From Flavobacterium sp. (GTDB lineage: Bacteria > Bacteroidota > Bacteroidia > Flavobacteriales > Flavobacteriaceae): 5,809 nucleotides of DNA. The first letter of the stretch is position 1, and each line of letters begins with the position of its first letter. Both the position numbers and the translations under genes were made by a program. Under the pieces are notes generated by a model. The model had not been told where the DNA came from. It was given only the letters and a program-made list of their open reading frames with translations, and did not search any database. Of the stretch, positions 1 through 5,253 are shown one piece after another. The stretch lies in the NCBI GenBank assembly GCA_003449615.1, contig DMHA01000343.1, positions 1 to 5,809 of the forward strand, read 5' to 3'.

Positions 1-722
1 ATCAGCATAAATTGTCGCCTAGATATGTTTTACATAGAACACCTACTGGGATAACAGAAAGTGGAATGGGTAAGAGTTTGTTATGGGCTTGTGAAAAGAA
101 TATAAATAATATATTGGCGGTTTATCAGGCGAGGTATAATGTATATGCGAAGAATGGTAATGCAGGGATATTGGCAAAAGCACCAGTAGGAGGCGGGGGA
201 GCAAGTTTGCAGGAGGCAATAGACCCGATTACAAGAGATACAATGTTGAAGGACTTGCAAGAAAGAAATGGGTTGATAGGTGATAAGAGTTTCATAGGTT
301 TGTCGAGTGTACCGTTGCAGTTTATAAAAACATTGGGAACTATTAAGGAATTAGAGCCATTTGACGAAACGTTAGAGAATGCGATTAAGATAGCAGGGGT
401 TTTTGGGGTTAATAAAGAGTTGATACCAAAGAAAGATAATGCTACATTTAGCAATCAGCTGATTGCTGAAAAGAGTTTTTGGCAGAATGTAATAAAGTCT
501 AGTTGTGAGCAGGTGGCGAAAGATTTGACAAAAATATTTTATTTGCCTAGTGAGTGGGAGTTTAAGCCTAACTTTGCAGGTATTGAAGCATTGCAAGAGG
601 ATAAAAAAGCAGGATTAGAGGCTGATGGTCTTTACATAGACAATTTAGATAAAATGACTGCAAGTGGACACGATATGACACAGGCATATACTAACTTACA
701 AGAAAAGTACAATGGAAAATAA
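1..722 (+). CDS. Phage portal protein, C-terminal part (5' end cut by window edge)
   Basis: The reading frame is open to the left edge (codons start at base 3). The TTG at 12 is therefore probably an internal Leu codon and the gene begins outside the window. About 239 residues remain. Portal proteins form the dodecameric ring at one capsid vertex through which DNA is packaged and ejected and to which the tail neck attaches. The fragment shows the portal pattern: a G.S.L.A..K.INN..A.Y.AR segment, then a clip/stem-like stretch with an 'FIGLSSVPLQFIKTLG' strand, an 'AIKIAGVFGVNKELI' helix (usual form: IA..FGVP), and 'DNATFSNQLIAEKSFW', matching the usual N.TYSN..A...F segment. It ends with the charged tail typical of this position. 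It overlaps the protease gene by 11 bases, and portal-protease-capsid order is the canonical HK97 arrangement. The family call comes from pattern and synteny, not from a database search. Confidence 0.85.
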   Translation, partial: QHKLSPRYVLHRTPTGITESGMGKSLLWACEKNINNILAVYQARYNVYAKNGNAGILAKAPVGGGGASLQEAIDPITRDTMLKDLQERNGLIGDKSFIGLSSVPLQFIKTLGTIKELEPFDETLENAIKIAGVFGVNKELIPKKDNATFSNQLIAEKSFWQNVIKSSCEQVAKDLTKIFYLPSEWEFKPNFAGIEALQEDKKAGLEADGLYIDNLDKMTASGHDMTQAYTNLQEKYNGK

Positions 723-1380
723 GATATTAGAATTTAAAGCACATAGGGAGTTATATAAAAATCCGATAGCATTGCCAATTGATAATGTACGGTCTAAATT
801 TGAGTTTAACGAAAGAGAAATTAAGGGTTATCCGATAGTGTGGGGTAGTAAGAATGACTATAATGAAATAGTTTTGAAAGGTGCTACTCAAAATAGTTTA
901 AATGCAAGAGGAGTTGGGAGTAATAAAAACCCTATTTTGGTTTTGAACCAACACAGGCAAACAGAGATGTTAGCAAGACCAAAAGTATTACAGGAAGATG
1001 ATTACGGATTATATTTTGAAGCAGATATAATTGATGGAGTTAGATATGCTGATGAGGCAATGGCTCAAGTTAGACAAAAAGTATTAAGACAATTATCGTA
1101 TGGGTTTAACTATGTATGGGATAAAACAGAGTACAGCGAAGCCGATGATGCTTACATACTTAAAGAAATACGTTTGGGAGAGATTTCATTGGTAACATTT
1201 TCGAGCGATGAGAATGCACAATTAAGAAGTTTTAATCAATTACAAGAAAGAGCAATTTTGGACAAATTTAGTCCAGAGCAAATAAACGATTTACACAATC
1301 TTTTAGCGACAAGAGCCGCGACGAACACTCCAAAGGAAGTAAAAGAGGAAGTACAAAAAGGGAAAGTAACAATTTTTTAA
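712..1380 (+). CDS. HK97-family prohead protease (S78/U35)
   Basis: A 222-residue head-maturation protease, a usual length for the family. These enzymes are packaged in the procapsid and cleave the N-terminal scaffold part of the capsid protein before expansion. Residues 30-45 (FEFNEREIKGYPIVWG) match the family's N-terminal 'i.GyaivFn' strand. Candidate catalytic residues are His81 in 'LVLNQHRQ' (family: L..H), Ser129 in 'RQLSYGF' (family: S.GF) and Glu157 in 'RLGEISLVTF' (family: L.EvSlV..), followed by the expected 'ENAQLRSF'. The C-terminus (about 180-222) is charged and probably disordered. The start at 712 overlaps the portal stop by 11 bases, suggesting translational coupling. The stop lies 12 bases before the capsid ATG, and the two genes share a frame. 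Family assignment is firm; the exact triad is inferred from motif position. Confidence 0.92.
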   Translation: MENKILEFKAHRELYKNPIALPIDNVRSKFEFNEREIKGYPIVWGSKNDYNEIVLKGATQNSLNARGVGSNKNPILVLNQHRQTEMLARPKVLQEDDYGLYFEADIIDGVRYADEAMAQVRQKVLRQLSYGFNYVWDKTEYSEADDAYILKEIRLGEISLVTFSSDENAQLRSFNQLQERAILDKFSPEQINDLHNLLATRAATNTPKEVKEEVQKGKVTIF

Positions 1381-1392
1381 ACAAAAAAAAGA

Positions 1393-2652
1393 ATGGGAAA
1401 ATTTAATTTAAGAAGTGCATTGGAAAAAAATGGTGCAACTTTAGATGAAAACCAAATTAAGTTCGTTTCGGCATTTGAAACAGCATTAGATGAGCGTGCT
1501 AAAAACCAAGACGAGAATTATTCTAAATCAATTAACGAGGCTTTAAGAGCCACTATTGGTGCAGAAGAGAAAGACAAAGATGGTAACACGGTTACTATTG
1601 CTGCTCAAATTCGTAACATTGCAGAGGCGATGGAAGCGATGGAGAAAAAACAGACTAGAAGTTTGTCAGACCTTGAAAAATTCCAATTGAGAAAAGCGAT
1701 TGAGAAAAACAAGTCAAAAATTAGCGAAGCAATTAGAACAGGTCAAGATTTTGAACTTGAATTTAGTGCAAAGAGAGCCGCTACTAAATTTACTGCCGCA
1801 ACAGCACAAACAAATGATACAGGAGTATTATTGCCGATAAATGAGAATTATGAGTTTGAGGGAGGTATTTCTGTAATCAGATACCCTGAAAACTTCATTT
1901 TAAATGTAATTTCTAACCGTCAGGTGGCAAAAGTTCCACAACAAATCATTAAAAATGAGCAAGCGACAGCAGAAGGTGCAGTAGCATTAGTGGCTGAGGG
2001 TGGAACAAAACCGTTGACAAGCGATACATTCATCCGTACACTTACAACTCGTAAGAAATATGCAGGTCGCATCGAGTGGACAGAGGAGTTTGAAATGGAT
2101 AATGATATGCTTTATGCAGAGATTTTATCTTTGTTTGAAGATAAAGTGATCCGTGAGTGGCAAAAAGGCTTGTTAGCACAAATTGTGACTAACGGCACAG
2201 CTTATACATCATCTGTAATGGACGATACATTAGTAATTCCTGATAACGGATTAGCAGTAATTGCATTGCAATCTGTAATTAACGGAATGAACTTTAACGC
2301 AGATGTTGCTATTATGCACCCAAGCGATATTGTAACAACAATGTTCACACAAGACACAGATGGTAATTCGAGATTACTTCCTTATATGCAAAATGGTCAA
2401 ATCAATGGTTTGAGAGTTTTCGCTAACAATGGAGTAACTTTAGGTACAGTAGTGGTAATGGATAGTTCAATCTACAAAGAAATTCATTCAGGATTTATTT
2501 TAAGGTTTGGAACTTACAACGACCAATTCATCAAAAATGAGAAATCAGCCATTGGCGAGGTATTCTCTATTTTGAGAGTGGCTAAAAACAATTTGCCTGG
2601 TGCTATGTCAGCATCATTAGCGACTGTAAAAGCTGCTTTATTGAAACCTTAA
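1393..2652 (+). CDS. HK97-fold major capsid protein with N-terminal scaffold-like region
   Basis: A 419-residue major capsid protein of the HK97 type, the shell subunit of the icosahedral head. Residues 1-120 are charged and helical (coiled-coil-like 'AEAMEAMEKKQTRSLSDLEKF'), matching the delta domain that acts as scaffold and is removed by the adjacent protease. Cleavage most likely falls around residues 115-140, before 'TNDTGVLLPI'. The shell fold follows: an E-loop-like segment at about 185-225 (AEGAVALVAEGGTKP...), then 'RIEWTEEFEMDND', equivalent to the family's vs.ELl.Ds motif. Next come the spine helix with 'IREWQKGLLAQIVTNG', an A-domain strand at 'ADVAIMHPSDIVTT', and the terminal 'GVTLGTVVVMDSSIYKEI' and 'FGTYNDQFIKNEKSAIGEV'. 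The start follows an A-run (1383-1390) and there is no strong Shine-Dalgarno site. Arginine is encoded by CGN in 7 of 18 cases, more than in its neighbours, which fits high expression. Confidence 0.94.
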   Translation: MGKFNLRSALEKNGATLDENQIKFVSAFETALDERAKNQDENYSKSINEALRATIGAEEKDKDGNTVTIAAQIRNIAEAMEAMEKKQTRSLSDLEKFQLRKAIEKNKSKISEAIRTGQDFELEFSAKRAATKFTAATAQTNDTGVLLPINENYEFEGGISVIRYPENFILNVISNRQVAKVPQQIIKNEQATAEGAVALVAEGGTKPLTSDTFIRTLTTRKKYAGRIEWTEEFEMDNDMLYAEILSLFEDKVIREWQKGLLAQIVTNGTAYTSSVMDDTLVIPDNGLAVIALQSVINGMNFNADVAIMHPSDIVTTMFTQDTDGNSRLLPYMQNGQINGLRVFANNGVTLGTVVVMDSSIYKEIHSGFILRFGTYNDQFIKNEKSAIGEVFSILRVAKNNLPGAMSASLATVKAALLKP

Positions 2653-2669
2653 CTTAAAATTAAATAAAT

Positions 2670-2894
2670 ATGCCTAATTTCAGTATTAAAGAACAAGAAG
2701 AAAAGATTGTAGGAACTGCAACTTTTGACAAAGCATCGGATTACAAAACAGTAACAATGGGTAATGAAACTTATTTGTTGCACAAAGTACACGCAGACAA
2801 GTTAATCACTAAAGGGTTGGCAAAGTTAGCGAAAGATGTAAAGATTGAAGAAGCAGAACCCACAATGACAGTTACAAAGCAACCTAAAAACTAA
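2670..2894 (+). CDS. Small post-capsid protein of unknown function
   Basis: A 74-residue protein, 17 bases after the capsid stop and 5 bases before the next gene. No known family is recognised. It has an acidic N-terminus (EQEEK), a short beta-like part (YKTVTMGNETYLLH) and then a helix ending in 'ADKLITKGLAKLAK'. This resembles the 'A..LI..G.A' ending of small beta-rich modules often encoded next to phage capsid and connector genes. The last 20 residues are polar and probably disordered. There are no cysteines, signal peptide or membrane segments. Position suggests a head-decoration or head-tail joining accessory, but this is inference. The upstream spacer (2653-2669) is A/T-only apart from one C and contains no Shine-Dalgarno site, as expected for Bacteroidota. 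Coding status is supported by tight packing in the operon. Confidence 0.75.
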   Translation: MPNFSIKEQEEKIVGTATFDKASDYKTVTMGNETYLLHKVHADKLITKGLAKLAKDVKIEEAEPTMTVTKQPKN

Positions 2895-2899
2895 AAACA

Positions 2900-3535
2900 A
2901 TGATAATCGATTCTAGTTACTTTGAGGGAAAAGAGTTATACATACCTAATGCGGTTTTACAACCAAGTATAGGTAGTAATAATTTGAATCCATCTAGTGC
3001 ATTAGCACAAGAGATTGAGGATAAGGAATCAGAATTGATGTTAGATGTTTTAGGATTTGCACAAGCAACTGAATTATACAACCAATTTGAGCAGGACGGT
3101 AGTTGGAAAATTACCGCCTTGCAAAAATGGAAAGATTTAGTTGATGGGAAAGATGATTGGAGAGGGTTGCGTTACACGATAGGAGTAAAAAAAGTGAGTT
3201 TAATAGCTTATTATGTTTTTTTCTATTATTTGGCTAATGATTATCGTACCTATACAACAACAGGTATGCAGATAGCAAAGTCAGAGAATGCAACGACACA
3301 AGACCCATCTATAAAACAAGTTTCTATATGGAACAAGTTTATTAAGATGTATATTGGTAGTATGATGCTAAACAAAGTTCAGTTTACTGATAATTGGAAC
3401 GGAATAGCGATGTCTTTCAATGGAATTAATTTAAGTAACGAAGTATCGTTATATGATTATTTGACAAAGAACAAAGCTGTTTATGACATAACATATTTTC
3501 AGCCAAAAACTGTAATAAATCATTTTGGACTATGA
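2900..3535 (+). CDS. Probable head-tail connector/adaptor protein (DUF6712-like)
   Basis: A 211-residue protein without catalytic motifs. The central part is helical: 'EIEDKESELMLDVLGFAQATELYNQF' (about 38-63), 'ITALQKWKDLVDGKDDWRGLRYTIG' (71-95) and an aromatic helix 'SLIAYYVFFYYLANDYRTYTTTGMQ' (100-123), followed by 'AKSENATTQDPSIK'. This order of features (an adaptor starting with a glutamate-rich helix, a K W . . L . . G segment, an aromatic AYYVF.YYL helix, then a T.TG...SEN stretch) is one I associate with Bacteroidota phage proteins annotated DUF6712. By position these correspond to the gp6-type adaptor that docks on the portal. The aromatic stretch is probably an amphipathic helix rather than a membrane span, since the protein has no topology signals. 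Its stop overlaps the next start as ATGA, indicating coupled translation. The family label is from memory and the adaptor role from synteny. Confidence 0.7.
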   Translation: MIIDSSYFEGKELYIPNAVLQPSIGSNNLNPSSALAQEIEDKESELMLDVLGFAQATELYNQFEQDGSWKITALQKWKDLVDGKDDWRGLRYTIGVKKVSLIAYYVFFYYLANDYRTYTTTGMQIAKSENATTQDPSIKQVSIWNKFIKMYIGSMMLNKVQFTDNWNGIAMSFNGINLSNEVSLYDYLTKNKAVYDITYFQPKTVINHFGL

Positions 3536-4020
3536 TAGTTGTAGAAGAAAAATTAACAGAAATCTTTGAACAGCTACCTGAAATAGATGGTTTCAAGCCA
3601 ATATATAAATGGGGTAACGAATTTCATTTACAACAGCAACTAGAGTTATATTCAAAAGCAAACACAAGTCCTTATCCTTTGATTTATCAAACATCAAACA
3701 AATCTGTACAGCAAACTTTTGGTAATACCTGTGAGGCTAATTTAAAGTTAGTTTTAGCGTGTAGAAACACAGAAGTAAGTTTGACTAACGAGGAGCGTTG
3801 GGCGATGAGTTATAAAAATATATTATATCCATTAGTAAGAAATATTGAAAAATGTTTTGATAGGTGCGGTGTAGTAAATTGGAGTGGGAATTATGATATG
3901 CAAGAGTTTCCTAACTACGGTAACGGTAAAGATAATTTTACTTTAGATGTTTGGGATGCTATTGTAATTGATGTTAAGATTCAAATAATTAGTAACTGCA
4001 TAAGCCAAATAAGATTTTAA
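3532..4020 (+). CDS. Probable neck / tail-completion protein
   Basis: A 162-residue protein starting within the preceding stop (ATGA, 4-base overlap). It has an N-terminal helix (EEKLTEIFEQLPEI), an aromatic 'YKWGNEFHLQQQLELY' segment, then 'SPYPLIYQT' and alternating beta stretches ('ANLKLVLACRN', 'WDAIVIDVKIQIIS'). This arrangement (N-terminal helix, a proline-anchored strand and beta hairpins) resembles phage tail-terminator and head-closure proteins. The slot between adaptor and tail tube is where those genes usually lie. Five cysteines (67, 77, 108, 112, 156) are many for so small a phage structural protein; C108 and C112 are close (CFDRC), but no full metal-binding motif is evident. The next gene starts one base after the stop. 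The role is inferred from context and no specific family is named with confidence. Confidence 0.65.
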   Translation: MIVVEEKLTEIFEQLPEIDGFKPIYKWGNEFHLQQQLELYSKANTSPYPLIYQTSNKSVQQTFGNTCEANLKLVLACRNTEVSLTNEERWAMSYKNILYPLVRNIEKCFDRCGVVNWSGNYDMQEFPNYGNGKDNFTLDVWDAIVIDVKIQIISNCISQIRF

Positions 4021-4021
4021 G

Positions 4022-4153
4022 ATGAAAAAAGAACAAACGTTTTTAGTAATACAACAATTTACTTTAGACAAAACCTACTATGTAGGAGATAGCATAACGC
4101 TATCAAACACGAAAACAATTCAACAATTATTAATTCAAAAATACATAAAATAA
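4022..4153 (+). CDS. 43-residue small ORF between neck and tail tube genes
   Basis: ATG at 4022 follows the previous stop by one base. The TAA at 4151-4153 ends one base before the tail tube ATG at 4155, so the ORF fills the gap exactly, which is strong positional evidence that it is translated. The product is MKKEQTFLVIQQF, then 'TLDKTYYVGDSITLSNT', then 'IQQLLIQKYIK'. It looks like a strand-strand-helix mini-domain: 'YYVGDSITLS' resembles the 'y..Gd.v.ls..eA..Li..G.i' pattern of small phage accessory proteins. It lacks signal or membrane features. No function is assigned. A role in the neck or in tail tube initiation is possible only by location. It is shorter than many automated gene-finding cut-offs and could be missed. 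Confidence 0.7.
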   Translation: MKKEQTFLVIQQFTLDKTYYVGDSITLSNTKTIQQLLIQKYIK

Positions 4154-4154
4154 T

Positions 4155-5081
4155 ATGGCATTAGTAAATCAATTAAATGTGGTGGAATGCGGAGCAGGAA
4201 ACACAATCGGAACAGGACAACAAGGTTGTCAATTTGACTGGCAGAGAGTGGTTGCGATAGAGTTGTCATCAGGTACTTATACCTATACAGATGAGCAAAC
4301 ATTGGCAAACATTCAAATAGCACAAAAGAAAAATGATATTATCCTTATTAACGGATTTGAAAGTTTCAAAAACGTAGATGCGGCTGCTAAAATATCTACA
4401 TCGGATGGTTCAGGCGAGAAGTCAGTAGATGCTGAATTACCTTATGAATTTGAGGGAATGTTTAGAAACAAAGGAATGAACTTCTGGAAAGCAATGCGAA
4501 GATTAAACTCAAACGGAGTTAGAAACGTAGCTTTTTATGACATCAATGGTTCTAAAATTATGACACAAACCAAAAGCGGTATTGTGAAAGGGTTTAAAAC
4601 ATCAATGGTATTCACAGATAAATATGTGAGCAAAGACGGAACAAACCCAAGTGAATTTAAGTTTATGCTTCAATTAGCTGATACATCAATGGCTGAAATG
4701 GAGAGAGCGACTTGGATTACAGGAGGTCAATTAGATTATTCAATGGGCGAGTTAGACGGAGTTAACGATGTATTGTTTACACCAGCCCCATTAGCAGTAG
4801 CTGGAACATCATTAGTAGTATCGGCAACGTTGCTTGATAAAACACATTATGCAGGGGGATTTTTGACAGCGGATTTCTTGGTTAAGAGAAACGGAACGAC
4901 AGTAGTACATACTGCGGTTACGGCTGATTCAAATGCGAAAACCTATACGCTTACAATACCAACAGCGGTAGCAGGTACTTATACAGTACAAACTACAAAT
5001 ACTTATGGTACTGGGGTAGTGCTTGTGGCAAGTAACGGACTATTGTTTGAATCTAATATTGGTACAGTAGTAGTAGTGTAG
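4155..5081 (+). CDS. Probable major tail tube protein with C-terminal Ig-like domain
   Basis: A 308-residue protein, last gene of the structural operon. Residues 1-205 form a beta-rich domain with alternating strands and one clear helix ('FRNKGMNFWKAMRRLNSNG', about 103-121), followed by 'VRNVAFYDINGSKIMTQ' and 'VKGFKTSMVFTDKYV'. This is compatible with the tail tube fold, in which one helix packs against a beta sandwich and subunits stack as hexameric rings. Residues about 208-308 (from 'LFTPAPLAVAG') look like a separate Ig-like domain: 'TSLVVSATLLDK', 'ADFLVKRNGTTVVHTAV', 'KTYTLTIPTAVAGTYTVQTTNTYG' and a closing 'NIGTVVVV'. The 'AGTYTV..TN..G' segment is typical of bacterial Ig-like beta strands. 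Such domains are known as C-terminal decorations on tail tube proteins, as in lambda gpV. The position after neck genes and before a strong terminator supports an abundant tail protein. The main alternative is another structural tail or appendage protein. Confidence 0.7.
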   Translation: MALVNQLNVVECGAGNTIGTGQQGCQFDWQRVVAIELSSGTYTYTDEQTLANIQIAQKKNDIILINGFESFKNVDAAAKISTSDGSGEKSVDAELPYEFEGMFRNKGMNFWKAMRRLNSNGVRNVAFYDINGSKIMTQTKSGIVKGFKTSMVFTDKYVSKDGTNPSEFKFMLQLADTSMAEMERATWITGGQLDYSMGELDGVNDVLFTPAPLAVAGTSLVVSATLLDKTHYAGGFLTADFLVKRNGTTVVHTAVTADSNAKTYTLTIPTAVAGTYTVQTTNTYGTGVVLVASNGLLFESNIGTVVVV

Positions 5082-5104
5082 TTTCATTTTTTAATTAGTT
5101 GATT

Positions 5105-5134
5105 AACCCGATGCAATTTTGTATCGGGTTTTTT
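5105..5134 (+). terminator. Rho-independent terminator of the structural operon
   Basis: AACCCGAT (5105-5112) pairs perfectly with ATCGGGTT (5123-5130). The stem can extend inward through a G-T wobble and C-G, A-T pairs (GC at 5113-5114, AA at 5115-5116), leaving a very small T-rich loop. A run of six T residues (5129-5134) follows. The hairpin starts 24 bases after the tail tube stop. It is a classic strong intrinsic terminator and separates late structural transcription from the unit downstream. Confidence 0.93.
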
Positions 5135-5140
5135 ATTACC

Positions 5141-5164
5141 TTTGATTTATATTTTGTATATTTG
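5141..5164 (+). promoter_or_regulatory. Bacteroidota-type promoter (TAnnTTTG -7 element)
   Basis: TATATTTG at 5157-5164 is a perfect match to the Bacteroidota -7 consensus TAnnTTTG, placed just downstream of the operon terminator. The upstream element is weak: a TTTG at 5141-5144 leaves only 12 bases between the elements, shorter than the usual 19-21 or so. A T-rich stretch at 5129-5134 lies nearer the expected distance but is not TTG. Predicted transcription start is about 5168-5171. Placement between two terminators favours a real promoter, but activity is inferred. Confidence 0.55.
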
Positions 5165-5167
5165 TAA

Positions 5168-5185
5168 TTCTAATTGCAGTTAGAA
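5168..5185 (+). repeat. 18-base near-palindrome at predicted transcription start
   Basis: TTCTAATTGCAGTTAGAA is symmetric around a central TGCA apart from one mismatched pair (T5174 and G5179, which can still wobble-pair in RNA). It begins three bases after the -7 element, so it overlaps or immediately follows the predicted start. It could act as a DNA operator for a dimeric repressor or as the 5' hairpin of the transcript. The sequence cannot distinguish these. Confidence 0.6.
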
Positions 5186-5204
5186 ATCAAGAAAAAATTA
5201 ATTT

Positions 5205-5248
5205 AAAGAATCCTGATATGCTGCAACATTGACGGATTCTTTTTTTTT
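5205..5248 (+). terminator. Intrinsic terminator just upstream of the HNH gene
   Basis: AAAGAATCC (5205-5213) pairs perfectly over nine bases with GGATTCTTT (5234-5242). The loop is 20 bases and the T-run spans 5240-5248. The T-run ends five bases before the ATG at 5254, so it would stop most transcripts from the upstream promoter before the endonuclease gene. On readthrough, the hairpin would occupy the ribosome landing region. The long loop makes it weaker than the terminator at 5105-5134. Confidence 0.8.
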
Positions 5249-5253
5249 GTATT

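Larger units (their letters stand above)
5168..5248 (+). ncRNA. Candidate small RNA or attenuator leader with two complementary hairpin loops
   Basis: The stretch from the predicted start to the second terminator would give an RNA of about 80 nt. Hairpin 1 (5168-5185) has a 6-bp stem, TTCTAA/TTAGAA, and loop TTGCAG. An A-rich unpaired linker follows (5186-5204). Hairpin 2 is the terminator stem 5205-5213/5234-5242. Inside its 20-base loop a minor ATG/CAT stem (5218-5220/5227-5229) presents CTGCAA (5221-5226), the exact reverse complement of loop 1. A kissing-loop interaction is therefore possible. No known riboswitch or sRNA family is recognised. It may be an independent sRNA or a leader controlling readthrough into the endonuclease gene. 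Base pairing is seen in sequence; the RNA's existence and fold are inferred. Confidence 0.4.

Noticed and set aside
12..14. TTG as true start of the portal gene
   Set aside because: The frame is open to the window edge (QHK precede it) and portal proteins are normally much longer, so the codon is best read as internal Leu.
125..454. Minus-strand open frame of 109 codons opposite the portal gene
   Set aside because: It lies wholly within the well-supported portal coding frame, has no family features, and no other gene in the window is on the minus strand.
372..596. Minus-strand open frame of 74 codons
   Set aside because: It is a shadow of the portal gene, with low-complexity composition and no supporting context.
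1373..1395. Possible protease-capsid fusion by stop readthrough or slippage on a T6 run
   Set aside because: The two genes share a frame with one TAA and four sense codons between them. A shared frame occurs one time in three by chance, however, and the capsid gene has its own ATG after a good A-rich leader.
3199..3229. Possible membrane span in the adaptor-like protein (aromatic AYYVFFYYL stretch)
   Set aside because: It is short, interrupted by polar residues and lies in a helical cytoplasmic structural protein with no signal or flanking topology pattern.
4135..4323. Minus-strand open frame of 62 codons rich in Leu/Pro
   Set aside because: It overlaps the tail tube start and the 43-residue ORF and has no start context or family features.
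4270..4984. 13-base direct repeat (CAGGTACTTATAC) within the tail tube gene at 4270-4282 and 4972-4984
   Set aside because: Both copies are in frame and encode a GTYT beta-strand motif. Coding convergence in a Thr/Tyr-rich beta protein explains it better than a mobile or recombination site.
5082..5253. tRNA, CRISPR array or known riboswitch in the intergenic region
   Set aside because: There is no cloverleaf, no regularly spaced repeats and no recognised aptamer core. In particular, the hairpins do not match the preQ1 or SAM pseudoknot patterns I know.
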